Below, piece after piece: positions 25,419 through 37,010 of a stretch of 64,000 bases of DNA. The notes below the pieces were generated by a model, which saw nothing but the letters and a program-made list of their open reading frames with translations, was not told the origin of the DNA and did no database searches. Origin of the DNA: Taudactylus pleione (lineage: Eukaryota; Chordata; Amphibia; Anura; Myobatrachidae); NCBI GenBank assembly GCA_031769625.1, contig JAUIMM010000188.1, positions 7,745,001 to 7,809,000 of the forward strand, written 5' to 3'. The position numbers were made by a program, and so were the translations under genes. How positions within the stretch are numbered: position 1 is the stretch's first letter; every line of letters begins with the position of its first letter.

Positions 25419-25800
25419 CGCGTCCCTATGGGCAGACAGAACGCTTTGTCACACGGCTCCACTGCATGGAGGGGAGCGCAAGACCTCGCACCGCTATTTC
25501 CCAGCCCCCGTTGGCTGTCCTGCCTTCACGGGATGAGGCCTGTGCTAAGGTTGTACGCAGCGTCTGATTTTTATATATCGCTTCCACCCAGGGTCACTGA
25601 CATCACAATCCACACAGCGTCTTCAAGTTTACGTGGGGTGTTTTTTTTTGTTTTTTCCTCTTGTTTGCTTATTATATTTAATCCTATGGTACAAAGAGAT
25701 GACCGATATTTTTATTTCCAGAGCAGAGGGAAAGAGCAGTTTTAAATTCATCAATTTTGTTTACATTTAATCTAATAAAGCTGTGACAACAACGGCATTT
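25419..25800 (+). other. 3' UTR and polyadenylation signal
   Basis: The sequence between the exon's stop codon and the consensus polyadenylation hexamer AATAAA at 25774-25779 is repeat-free. A GT/T-rich stretch (GCATTTGCGTCGCGATTGTTT) follows at about 25794, shown one base over; cleavage is expected near 25795-25800. T-rich tracts at 25630-25660 are typical of UTR sequence. Confidence 0.72.
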
Positions 25801-27517
25801 GCGTCGCGATTGTTTCCCACTTGCCTCTGAACCCAAGTCTGTCCCTAAGCCGCATCGCGCTATAGTACTCTCGTGTTCTCCTTTGGGGCTGTACTTAATG
25901 ATGTAGTCACAGGACAGTCAGACTGCAGATAATCTGTAACTCCCATCTACCAGGACACACAGAATATACAGAATTACCCCCCCCCCCCCGCCCCAATGAC
26001 CGCATTAAACACCTGTCACCATGAAATATCCCTTTCCGGCTAATTATACCCTGACTCCTCCCTTTCCTGTTGTCTAATATCTTTGGCTTCATCATGCAAA
26101 TGAGAGGGAGGAGACAGAATCCGTAGGCAATCTTGCAGTATAAAAAGAAAGCTTGGACCTTCCACTGCCCTCCGAGGAGAATATCAAAATAATAATTATA
26201 ATAATCTTGTTTGGGTGTCTACAGAGCATTCCTCTGGCGTTTATTGCTCTCATTGCTCGTGGCCTCCCGAGGGAAATGGCCGGCATAAATGAGCCCTAAA
26301 TATTGGATCGTTATGTAAGCCACTAGTAGAGCTTCCATTTTCTTGCGCCGGCTTATGTTAAGGTACTCTGCTTGGATATTTACTGGAGTGGGGGGATGTT
26401 GAGTGAACCGTGTATATAATGCATATTTATTTTGGTAATTGTGAATACATAACTTAGCCAGTTTGTAAGGTGACCCTTCTCTGCCTGGGTGCCCTGTGGA
26501 ACAGTAAGACCCAATGTAAGCCGCCTGGGCCCATTTACACAGCATGCTGAGTGTAGTTGTTCAGCATCCTCATAAGAGGCTCAAATGTCTGTGATGTGAC
26601 CATGTAGAATACGCTCTGTACAGGTGAAAAACAATAATACATATCGTATATAATGTCACTCAGTACCACATCTGATTATGTAAAACACTAATAGATTCCA
26701 AACCTGTGCTCGGTCCTGCGCCTTACAACAAGATCTTTTCCCACTTTGACCAAACTGGACGGCTTGAACACACACACTGTGGGCACCGCAACCAAATTTC
26801 TCCACAGTCCTGATGGATTCTGATCAGATGCTGATTGGAATTGCCGGTAATTTTCCACCGCCTTTGAGGCAATTTGGATCGTCTAGGTCTAACGTAGCCC
26901 AGATCTCCACCTGTACATATAATGTCGCCAGCTAGACCACAGTACAGTTAGTATAGAGAACGTTCATCTCTTAGCCTGGACAACTCCATATGGCCACCAC
27001 CAAATTGTGCTCATTATTAGGCTCGGTGGCGATGGTTCAGACCGCTTGGTTTTGTAGCACAACAGAGGGATTTGCGCATTTATTTTGTGTCTTCACTGCT
27101 ACCTCTTGGTCTCGTGAGAATGGAGAGTAATGTTAGCGTTTCATTTCAGCGGTCACTGAGCCCTGCCATATGGATTGAGCTGTGAGCTATTTTGTTACTG
27201 ATTGATTGACATTACCCCTCAGCAAGCACAAATGATGTTTGATAAGAATTTAATGACAATTCGTGCCGCCTATACCTGATTATTGATAAAATTGCGAGGA
27301 GATTAAGCGCCTGAATGGTGATCACTGCCATGTGCATTCATGTTACACTATGGGTCAGATTTACGCTGTAAAATGTAATAAAATGATCTTTCCAAATCCT
27401 GTTTTTTGTGATGTATTTTGTGTGTATAGCGCACTTGTCACCTACTTGTGACTAGAATCAGTGTTCATGAGAATGCAGCCTATTCATTCATGACAGAGCA
27501 GTAATTTATGTTAATCA
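25801..27517. other. Unassigned downstream DNA
   Basis: No second exon is supported. There is a C run at 25976-25989 and a short (AAT)-rich tract near 26185-26205. Confidence 0.4.
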
Positions 27518-27685
27518 TGCGTCAGTGATGTCACTGGTTCTGAGGGATAGATGCATTCTCTGTGATGTCACTGGCTCCTAGTGAATGGATAGGCTGCTCA
27601 CTCAGTGATGTCACTGGCTCCTAGTGAATGGATAGGCTCCTCACTCAGTGATGTCACTGGCTCCTAGTGAATGGATAGGTCACAT
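27518..27685. repeat. Short tandem repeat with TGATGTCA core
   Basis: Three to four copies of a unit of about 43 bp containing CAGTGATGTCACTGGCTCCT and AGTGAATGGATAGG. The core GTGATGTCAC is a palindrome. Related sequences lie at 13670 and 24595. Confidence 0.85.
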
Positions 27686-27776
27686 TCTTCAAATTGGCCC
27701 CCACCCTCATAATGGCTGCCTCCTCTGTGCATGACATTACTATATCCATACAACTTTATAACGTGGATCAAACTAT

Positions 27777-28057
27777 TACACAGGTTGAGTCTCCCATATC
27801 CAAATATTCCGAAATACAAAATTTTTTACCATGACTGAGTTAGTGACACCTTTGCTTTCTGATGGTTCAATGTACACAAACTTTGTTTAAGGCACAAAAT
27901 TATTAAAAATATTGTATAAAATTACCTGCAGGCTGTGTGTATATAACACATAAATGCATTCAGTGTTTAGATTTGGGTCCCATTCCCAAGATATCTCATT
28001 ATGGTATGCAAATATTCCAAAATACGGAATATTCCGTTATCCAAAATACCCCTGGTA
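27777..28057. mobile_element. Tigger/pogo-like non-autonomous element
   Basis: The left end CAGGTTGAGTCTCCCATATC and right end GATAACGGAATATTCCG-like inverted partner (CGGAATATTCCGTTATCC then CCCCTG) form TIRs of the kind seen in Tigger elements. TA dinucleotides flank both ends. The interior is AT-rich and non-coding; length is about 280 bp. Confidence 0.72.
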
Positions 28058-28780
28058 CACTGTACACATTGAAAATACAAATACTAATATTGCGCTAGAG
28101 ACTGGCACTCATCAGATGGTATAAATTTCTGTCAAATAAGGCTGCTAATCCCCAAAAAGGTCCTTTGCCAGAAAGGGCCTACGGAATTAACAATGATGAT
28201 GTTGGTTTTTTGGGGAGTGCCTAAACTGGATTATACAACTCTATATGGGATCCAATTTTTGTCCCTATTACAGAGTATTGTGAGGTGATAAGGGTGAATT
28301 TTATATTCCTACTATCGGGCCTACTATGAGACCTCTTCACCCTGAGTTCACCCAAATACAACTAATAACCTTTCCTTTTAGTACACAGTTTTATTAAAAT
28401 AAATAAAATCACATTTAAAACTTATTCTCACATATATACATAGACATCTTGACCATTGTGGGACAGATGTTAGTACACTTGCAGTCTCCCTTTATAGGGA
28501 CAAGCTCTTTCACAGCCTGTAGGGCCCACTCTGGATCTTGATATCTTGTCACCAACGTGTTTCATCATAAATGACTTCCTCGGGGGTCTTGCAATGGTGT
28601 ATGCTTTAATCCCCGGTGGACTTCAGATAATTGTAAGCCTCCAAACTCTTAATCACATTTGTGGTGCAATCCTGGATACAGGGATGAAACCCAGCGTCTG
28701 GTGATGTCTATGCGTTCCAGACTTCAGGCTGTAATTACCTGCAAAGGATTTGCAACAAAGTATTAAAAAGTGAAAGTTAG
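28058..28780. other. Unassigned sequence
   Basis: No exon is supported. The stretch is AT-rich with weak repetitive character, but I cannot name it. Confidence 0.4.
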
Positions 28781-29018
28781 ATTTAGGATTTAGTTTGTCC
28801 CATTACTTTTGGCCCCTTAAAAAGTGGGAGGCACATATAGAAACCGTTGTAATTCCTACACCGTTCACCTGATTTGGATGTAATTACCCTCAAATTAAAT
28901 CTGAAAGTCTGCATTTAAAGCACATCTTGTTTGTATCATTTCAAAGCCATTGTGGTGGTGAATAGAGGCCAAAATATGAAAATTCTGTCAGTGTCCCAAT
29001 ATTTATGCACCTGACTGT
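28781..29018. mobile_element. Tc1/mariner-like 3' fragment
   Basis: Ends CCAATATTTATGCACCTGAC then TGTA, closely matching the terminal inverted repeat style of vertebrate Tc1-like elements. CCCATTACTTTTGGCCCCTT upstream is also typical of such ends. No transposase frame remains. Confidence 0.65.
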
Positions 29019-29029
29019 ATATATATACA

Positions 29030-29350
29030 CCACTACCCATTAGCCTTAACATTAAACCACCTGCCTAATATTGTGTGGGTTCCCCTTGTGCCACCAAAAC
29101 CGCTCTGACTCGTCGAGGCATTGCATCAGCTTGCCATAGTGCCTTCTCTTCCCCATGTCAACTACACAATCAACATGATGTAACAGAAAACGTGATTCAT
29201 CAGACTACACTAATGTGCCCATTGACAGGTCAACATGGGCCTACTGACCGGTCTGCGGTTACTTGTGCATTGTGGTTTGCTGTGTATTCTGACACCTTTC
29301 CGTCATCGCCAGCATTAACTTTGCATTTAGAGAATTTACATTTAGAATTG
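29030..29350. mobile_element. Relic of a dispersed DNA transposon
   Basis: The segment contains CCTAATATTGTGTGGGTTCC, CGCTCTGACTCGTCGAGGCA, AACGTGATTCATCAGAC, CTGACCGGTCTGCGG and GTGTATTCTGACACCTTTCC. I recall these words as belonging to a transposon family widespread in fish and amphibian genomes. Blocks appear joined by internal deletions. The short frame at 29075-29452 is a remnant, not a gene. The family name is left open. Confidence 0.5.
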
Positions 29351-29573
29351 CATCTGTCCTGGATTCCTCCAGGCAGTCTGGAAATTGAAAGACCTGTCCA
29401 GAGTCTTGCTTATCTTGGACGGGTGATGTCTGGAATTCAGGGACCGGTGTGATCTCCGCCTCCAACAACGCCTTAATCCACCTCGTCATTGTCTACATCC
29501 GCCCACCTTCTCTGACTCAGTATCAGGGTGTCAGTGCCAGGAACTGGGAACATGCAGCAATACATGGGTCTCA

Positions 29574-30185
29574 GGACCTCTTTCAGAGTCGGTCGAAGCA
29601 GCCGCACGGTCGTACGCCACCGATGTTCACTATACTGCGCATGCGTAAAGTTCGCAATGCGCGTGCGCAAACTAGCCGCTATGATCAGAAATTTCTCTCT
29701 CCTTGAACACAGCCAGGTCGGTAGTGTGAGTGACAGGATGAGGCGTTTGTGGGTGGTAACAGGGGAAGGTGCTTGAAAACAGGGGAGTGGAGATCCGAAC
29801 GCAGGCGTGCCTCATTATGCGAACGGCGTTTTATGGGAGTGCATACGGTTTATGGGAGTGCATAATTAATAAAGTAGCTTCATGGCACATGTGACATGGG
29901 AGGTTTTTACACTGACATGATCGTAGAGCTTAAGAGAGGGTATGGTCAACCTTAAGCTCTACGACCAGTTCCCGATGGTCTCGATTAATCCTTATATGCC
30001 CGGAGATGACGTGCAATGCTTACGAGAAGGGGGCGTATTTTTTTGAATTCCGACCGCTTCCTCCCCTTGGTTGGACAGCTACCGATCCGAACTTAGGGCC
30101 GCAACTTGCGAGGGAATCATTTGCATATCCGGCCCCTTTTCCCGTACGACCGTGCGGCCGCTTCGACCGACTCTGAATAAGGTCC
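29574..30185. mobile_element. Harbinger-like MITE with long TIRs, 612 bp
   Basis: The left end (GGACCTCTTTCAGAGTCGGT then CGAAGCAGCCGCACGG) is mirrored at the right (CCGTGCGGCCGCTTCG, ACCGACTCTGAATAAGGTCC) over about 42 bases. Both sides carry TCA (29571-29573, 30186-30188), a 3 bp TSD. A second inverted pair (CGTAGAGCTTAAG / CTTAAGCTCTACG) lies at 29923-29966, giving a hairpin near the centre. Confidence 0.85.
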
Positions 30186-30849
30186 TCAGTCTCCAGAAAG
30201 CACTCTCATGGCTGGGACTAAGAGAAAGCCATAATGACTACAGTGAACACCACCTCCAAAGCCCCCGCCCCCATTTACTTTACAACCATTGTTCATTTTA
30301 TCCTGACCAATACATATAAGCCACCATTATAAAAAATATTCAAATTGGCTAACTTTTGTAAACCCATTTTTTACTAACATTTGCAGGGTATAGCTGGTGC
30401 AGGTGATGGCGACGTTGCTTGGTCTTGTCAGTAAAAAGGCCAGTGTGAGGACAGACGAACAGATACAAAGTTGCTGCATGCAGCTTCAGAAGTGGTGTGT
30501 AATGGCTCCGGGAGAGAAGGCTGGAAGCAAGGAAGTGTAACCACCTCTCACCATATTAAGCCTTGCTCTCCGCACAGTGCTGCCCATCATGTGTGGTCTA
30601 CAAGAACACTTCTCAAGCATGCATCGTATCACTGGTAAATAGTATTGCTCTGAAAAACAAAAATTACATTAGTGTAGAATTGTATGGCAGGTACTGTTGG
30701 TAAAGTCTCCTGTTATGTTGTACATGTGACATTACAAGGTAATGTCATTATATTATATTATCAGACTGTGTTATATATACAGGTAAGGCAAGTATATAGG
30801 GTCATGAGGGGCTGGCTCTGAGGAATAAAAAATCGTCATGAGAGGCTCT
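30186..30849. other. Unassigned sequence
   Basis: No supported gene or repeat. Confidence 0.4.
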
Positions 30850-31200
30850 GATGGAAAATAAGGGTATAAAGGCACTCAGGCATGTATAGGGACATAAGGA
30901 GCTCTGAGCTGGCATAAGGGCTTGAGGGAGCTCTGAGGCATATAGAGGGACATGAGTGGATTTGGGCTGGCATATGAGGGGCCTCTGAGGGATTTAAAGG
31001 CATGCGGTTCTAGGCTTGTAAATGTGAACAAAGGGGCTCTGAGGCATGTAAAGTCGCATGATGAGGCTCTGAGGGATTTAAAGGCATGAGGTGTTCTGGG
31101 CTGGCACATAGAGGAGTACAAGGAGACTCTGAGGTATACAAAGGGGCATGATGGGTCTCTGAGGGATTTAAATGGGCATGAGGGGTTCTGGCCTGGCATA
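30850..31200. repeat. Degenerate minisatellite, GGGGCTCTGAGG type
   Basis: Imperfect units with GGCATGAGG, GGCTCTGAGG and GATTTAAAGGCATG recur at roughly 55-65 bp spacing. Divergence between units is high, so the array is old. Confidence 0.7.
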
Positions 31201-31424
31201 GGATGTGCATGGCCTTAAATCTGGTAAAAATGGTTGTAACACTATGGCAGTTTTGACCACACCACCTATCCAGAAATCGGGAAATGAACATGTGGCAACC
31301 TTATTTACATTTTGTGTAACATCATCTGATTCCTATTGTCCTCTCATGCTTAGTACAGCCCCGGTTCTGAATCAAAACCTCCTTCGTTTGTTGAGCAGAG
31401 AAACACCCAGAAAGGGAGCACTGT

Positions 31425-31864
31425 CAGGGCCGGCTTCAGCAGGAGCCGCAACCTGTGCAGCGAGGGACCCGGACGCCCCAAACCTTGCACGTGGCTGAAA
31501 AGGGGGCGTGGTCTAATTACCACATGTCATGCCCCCTAAATGACACTATTTGGGGGCGTGCCTGCATGGCACGCTTCCCTTTTAACCTCAGGCTGGGGGC
31601 GAGCCCAGCACTAAGTAGCTGGGATACCCCCAACTCTCTCATGCGCGCGGCATTCTTCTCCGGGGCCGGCACCGCTTCAGCGGTGGAGGTGCCCAACCTC
31701 CCGACCGCACGTGGGACACTTCATCCCATGGGTAGAACAGCGGGGCAGTGCCCTAAAAAGGGGACTGTCCCGGTGTAATCGGGAATGTCTGGGAGGGGTG
31801 CGTCCTCTATAGGGTGACGCCCCTGTTTGGCTGCACTGGTCGTACATGCCTCGAGCCGGCCCTG
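31425..31864. mobile_element. hAT-type non-autonomous element, 440 bp
   Basis: Starts CAGGGCCGGCTTC and ends GAGCCGGCCCTG. Flanks AGCACTGT and AGTACTGT are an 8 bp TSD with one mismatch. It shares ends with elements at 37011, 46212 and 55542. No transposase frame. Confidence 0.88.
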
Positions 31865-32575
31865 AGTACTGTACTTGCCACGGTTAATTTAGGTTTTATT
31901 TTTATTGCATATAATGCATTCCTGCTATATGGGCCACATAACACCGGTTTATATATATTTATCTGGATCTGTGAAACAGGTGGCGGCTAATTTGCAGCAG
32001 CCGTGTTAACCCTTCATGCTGTGTGCTGGCTGCAGCCAATGATGACAAATGTGTAGCAGTGATCTGAATGGATATTTCGTGGTGTTTTCATGCCCTGGGC
32101 TGTCATTTCCCCCATAGCCTGCACCTCGTGGAATCTGTTTGTTCCATATTGTAACACTCTGGCAGGCGCAGTCTACATACCATATGAGAAGGACATACAT
32201 TCTATGACCACCCCGCAGAACCCCGCTCTGTGTGTTCCAGCAGCGCAGAGCCTCAGCGCTGACAGCCAGTGTTTCCAATTCCCCACGTCGTATTACTTCA
32301 CGTCACCGTTCGCTCAAAACACAAAACAGATTTCACAACCAAATGTGTGAACACGATGAAAAGGAAAAGCAGGCAACATCTTCAGAATAACTAACACATG
32401 TTCTTATTGCCTTGGTTCAGTGTCTCCCTGCCCCGAGTTGTCTGATCGCACAGCCAGCCATGGTCGTCATTTCTCCCCATGGACCTCAGATGATCCAGAA
32501 ATACGCTGGTTAGAAATCTGCAGCGGAGATTCCAATGTAATCTGCTAACTTATCCCCAGGACACTAAGCACTTCC
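31865..32575. other. Unassigned sequence
   Basis: No supported gene or repeat. Confidence 0.4.
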
Positions 32576-32940
32576 TAGGAATGGCCATCGACCATCGATG
32601 ATTCATAATCATCGATTGGTTTATAGCTGATGTTGAATGTTTTTACCATCGATGGGGGAGAACCAAATGGTTTCCCTCCATCGATGGGACAGCATAACTA
32701 AATGTTGTTTTTTTTACAAGGTGGCGGGACATGAAATATTGCTCCACCCACAGCACCCGCAAAGCCCCACCCCCAGGTTTTGATTGGCCCACGGGCCAGT
32801 GTATTAAGTAACAGGGATGGCCATCGGTTCGTGAAACAATCGATGGTCATCCATTGCATAGTTGGTAACCATCGATGTCCACTTACTATATCACCATCAA
32901 TAGTAACACCACCGATGGCCATCAGTAGCCCTTCCCTGGC
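32576..32940. repeat. ATCGATGG-rich foldback-like repeat
   Basis: At least eight copies of CATCGATGG or its near variants occur in both orientations (for example 32586-32600, 32647-32655, 32679-32690, 32839-32850, 32869-32878). AATGGCCATCGACC and GGGATGGCCATCGG are direct near-copies. Likely an inverted-repeat element or two nested ones; ends are not defined. Confidence 0.6.
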
Positions 32941-33545
32941 CATGTGGTCACCTTTACCTTGGTTATGGGTGATAAATAATGTCAGGTGCACTCTAGCAAG
33001 CTGTGTTTTTCCGGATTCCCATCTGTAATCTGCCAAAAATCGCACTGTTCCCATTAAACTTTTACAAACCATTCCATAATAACCATTTACTGACAAGGGA
33101 CGTTATTCTGAGCTGCACGCAAAAGCATCTATCGGTGGGGTCCATCTGTGAATTTATACAAGTGGCACTACAAACTCCTTCCCTTGTGTACATCTGTGCG
33201 GCCAATGTGCAAGGACTGAGACGCCCACTTTTAGCGCCTGTGCACGCTGTAATACCGATTGGTGGGTCCACCACCATCGGTCGCGCCATCAAAACTTGCC
33301 CCAACCCTATGGCAGGCGCAGTGTCTCCGTCTCACCACGGACCGCTATGCCTGCGGCTGTGTGACTGGGAAGGCAGTTGCCTGCATTGACGCATCCGCTC
33401 TCATAACGCGCCCACCGAATGGACCATTTTTGCGTGCACTACTAGCCACCTCCCAATGAGCATCCATCAATTTACCGCAACATCTATAATACCATCTGAC
33501 CCAAATGCAACAGAACCTTTGTGCCTACACTCTGTGTTCTGCCTG
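32941..33545. other. Unassigned sequence
   Basis: No supported gene or repeat. Confidence 0.35.
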
Positions 33546-33700
33546 CGCTGAGGACATACTTGCTTACCCTCCCAGAATGGCCCGGGAGGCTCACGAAAAA
33601 TCAGGTGGTGCTCCCTGCCACCCGGAAAGGTGAACAAGTCTCCCGTGTTTAGGGACACCCAGCCATGGCCGCCCACTTCCCTGATGATGTAGATGGCACA
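33546..33700. repeat. CTCCCG-rich dispersed repeat copy
   Basis: ACTTGCTTACCCTCCCAGAA, CCCGGGAGGCTCACG and GGTGGTGCTCCCTGCCACCC follow the same order as the copies at 23985 (inverted) and 47826. Confidence 0.6.
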
Positions 33701-34540
33701 GAGCTGGCCAATGATGCAATTCGTGTTTAATCATGTAATTGTGGCTCCACCCCCTGATTAACAATGGCGGTAATCTCCGCATTGCAGAGCGGGGATGACA
33801 CTTCATCAAGACCCAGACCCGCCCACATCAGCTGAGACCCACCCCAGGCACTCCCACCAATGCTGAGCACCGCCCCCGTAGAGCCGACCTGGCTGCCTCC
33901 TCCTGGAGGAAGCAGCCTAAAGGTTGGCATGTGTGGCTGTGGGGGCTCCAAACATTTTTGCGCATGCGCAGTTGTGAAAAAAAATAAATCACTCAACTAC
34001 ATGATCATGGGCTTTGTGTGCAACTTAGAATCAGGACCAAGGTGTGCACTAGGACCCAGTACATCCGATAAGAATATCATGTGAGGGGGACACTATGGCA
34101 GGCATTGAGTGACTGACACACTTTGGGTTACACAGGGTCCGGTGAACAAAGAGGTACAGTACAAATGGAGGATAGGAACATGGTAAATTGGATAATGTTC
34201 TCCTCGTATAGGGGCTTACAGTGATAAATGTACCAACACCCAGTGCTCCTTATTGCTGCTATTCACTGTGATTTCAGAGCAGGTTTGAGCGCTATTTATT
34301 ATTACCCCTGAATCGGGACAGCTGTTTCGATGAGGTACACATTTGGCCCCGATAGTGGGGTTGAAAGTTTTCACTGCTGGGTTCTGTCCTGGCCGTGTTC
34401 CTGCGCACTTTTATAGGTGGAGGAATCTAAATGGGTGACTCTTTGCACTCCGGACCTCCTTTCCTTAAGTAGGAGTGAGTTGACACCATCTGAAAAAGGC
34501 ATTAGCTATCGGCGTCCACTCCAAAATATTCAGATCAATG
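33701..34540. other. Unassigned sequence
   Basis: No supported gene. A CATGCGCAGT word near 33963 resembles hAT interiors but is too short to assign. Confidence 0.35.
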
Positions 34541-35580
34541 TCACTAGGATATTACATCTTGCTGGGTATTATCACTGGTATATTACATCTTGCTGGGTAT
34601 TATCACTGGTATATTATATCTTGCTGGACGTTATCACTGGTATATTATATCTTGCTGGGCATTATCACTGGTATATTATATCTTGCTGGGTATTATCACT
34701 GGGATATTACATCTTGCTGGGTATTATCACTGATATATTACATCTTGCTGGGTATTATCACTGATATATTACATCTTGCTGGACATTATCACTAGGATAT
34801 TACATCTTGCTGGACGTTATCACTGGTATATTACATCTTGCTGGACGTTATCACTGGTATATTATATCTTGCTGGGTATTATCACTGGTATATTACATCT
34901 TGCTGGGTATTATCACTGGGATATTACATCTTGCTGGGTATTATCACTGGGATATTACATCTTGCTGGGTATTATCACTAGGATATTACATCTTGCTGGG
35001 TATTATCACTGGGATATTACATCTTGCTGGGCATTATCACTTGGATATTACATCTTGCTGGGCGTTATCACTGGGATATTACATCTTGCTGGGCGTGATC
35101 ACTGGTATTACATCTTGCTGGGCATGATCACTGGAATATTACATCTTGCTGGGCATGATCACTGGGATATTACATCTTGCTGGGCATGATCACTGGGATA
35201 TTACATCTTGCTGGACGTTATCACTAGGATATTACATCTTGCTGGACGTTATCACTGGTATATTATATCTTGCTGGGTATTATCACTGGGATATTACATC
35301 TTGCTGGGCATTATCACTGGGATATTACATCTTGCTGGGTATTATCACTAGGATATTACATCTTGCTGGGTATTATCACTGGGATATTACATCTTGCTGG
35401 ACATTATCACTAGGATATTACATCTTGCTGGGTATTATCACTAGGATATTGCATCTTGCTGGGTATTATCACTGGTATATTACATCTTGCTGGGTATTAT
35501 CACTGGGATATTACATCTTGCTGGGCATGATCACTGGGATATTACATCTTTCTGGGCATGATCACTGGGATATTGGCTGT
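34541..35580. repeat. 31 bp minisatellite
   Basis: About 33 units of ATATTACATCTTGCTGGG followed by TATTATCACTGGG. The main variants are TAT/CAT/CGT before TATCAC and GGG/GGT/AGG after it. The period of 31 is not a multiple of three, so each open frame cycles through all three frames; the long frames at 34417-35598 are spurious. Confidence 0.97.
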
Positions 35581-37002
35581 CGCTGGTCATTTTTATGAGA
35601 TATTACATTTTAAAGGCTATTATCACTGGGTCTTGCTGTGCGGACATTATAACTGGTCACATGACCTCTGTAGTGTTGCCACTATTCATCCTTTTCATTT
35701 AGATTGCTAAAACCGCTGCTGGAGTGGGAGCTTTGTACGAATATTTGGGATGTTCTTTTGTGCATTCTCTCCAGAGATAAAGATCTCATGTCACAGATTC
35801 CCAGCAGCTGCTGTCCCAGACTAAGTGCCGACAATTCGACATCTACTCCATAGGGGGCCCCACTGTAATATCTGCCCAAATACCCCAATTTGTCTAGAAG
35901 CCTGGAGTAGAGACCTAATCCTAAGTGATACCGTTCGCAGGCAGGTCGCTGTGCTGACGCACTTCTGGCGAATTCAGCGCTCTCTCCCTGTGATGTGACA
36001 GCTCCTCTTTCTCTCTGCAGCTCTCTCTCTCCGCCTCAGGCGCTCATTAATGATTTTCTTTTGCCATCTGCACGGCAGCCTACGCAGAGTACTGACACAG
36101 GCTCTTATAATGAATTCCTACTGAAATCTCCCTTCTTTTTGGGTCATTTGTACGTTTCTGCTTTTTCTCTAGATTGGGGATGAACAAGCCTCTAGGAGTT
36201 TTATCTTGACAGCCTCTTGTAAGTTATCTGTAATAAGGCAACACTGCAGCTCACAGGGTACAAACGAGCATCCGAGGCGAGCCCATCACGGTGGGGTGAG
36301 AGGGTCTGTTTTCTGTCTCTTAGGAGCGGTGGAAATTTGCCATAGGATAAAGCACGGATTCCACTGCACAAAATATTAGGTGCTATTGCTGTCACGCTCG
36401 GGCTTTCCCTGCCGTGCAGCAGAATATAAAAGGAATTTGGCGGTTCTGCGTTGGCGAAGGGACGTAATTGCACAATGTGGCGACCGGAGGAAACCCTTAA
36501 GAATTGAATTCACATTTTCTAAGGTTTTTGTGGTTTGCTCTTTTCTCTCTTATCATAATGCTTTGCTGGATCTGGGAGTTGGAGCCGCTGATTAATGAGC
36601 TGTGTGAAATACAAGACACTCTTTCAATGAGATTCACAAAAGAAGTGTATCCACATGGGCCTAACTAGCAGCTACTGGCCCCTGAAGCTATATATTCCTG
36701 GACTGCTGCCTTTAACCGAACAACTCCCAGCTACTATTAAACTCTAGAGTCACACCCAGGCCAAATGACGCTCAATAATGCAACACACTCATATTTTACA
36801 GGTTTCATTGAGCATCCTAAACTATATATACATTTACATGCTACCCCTACTGTAACAATACTGGTTTTCAATGCCCATTATGGGTGGGGGTTTAGCCATT
36901 TTGGGCTATGGAATATCCTTCTATGAGATCCGTTGCCTTGCAGAACAGGGTGTGGCACATTTTTGGAACAATATTTTTACCCTGGAATGTAGGAAAGGGT
37001 TC
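35581..37002. other. Unassigned sequence
   Basis: No supported gene or repeat. A CT-rich tract lies at 36003-36036. Confidence 0.4.
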
Positions 37003-37010
37003 CTCCTGGG

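Noticed and set aside
29075..29452. 125-codon plus-strand frame as a gene
   Set aside because: It is built from a transposon relic in which the blocks do not encode a recognisable domain in this frame.
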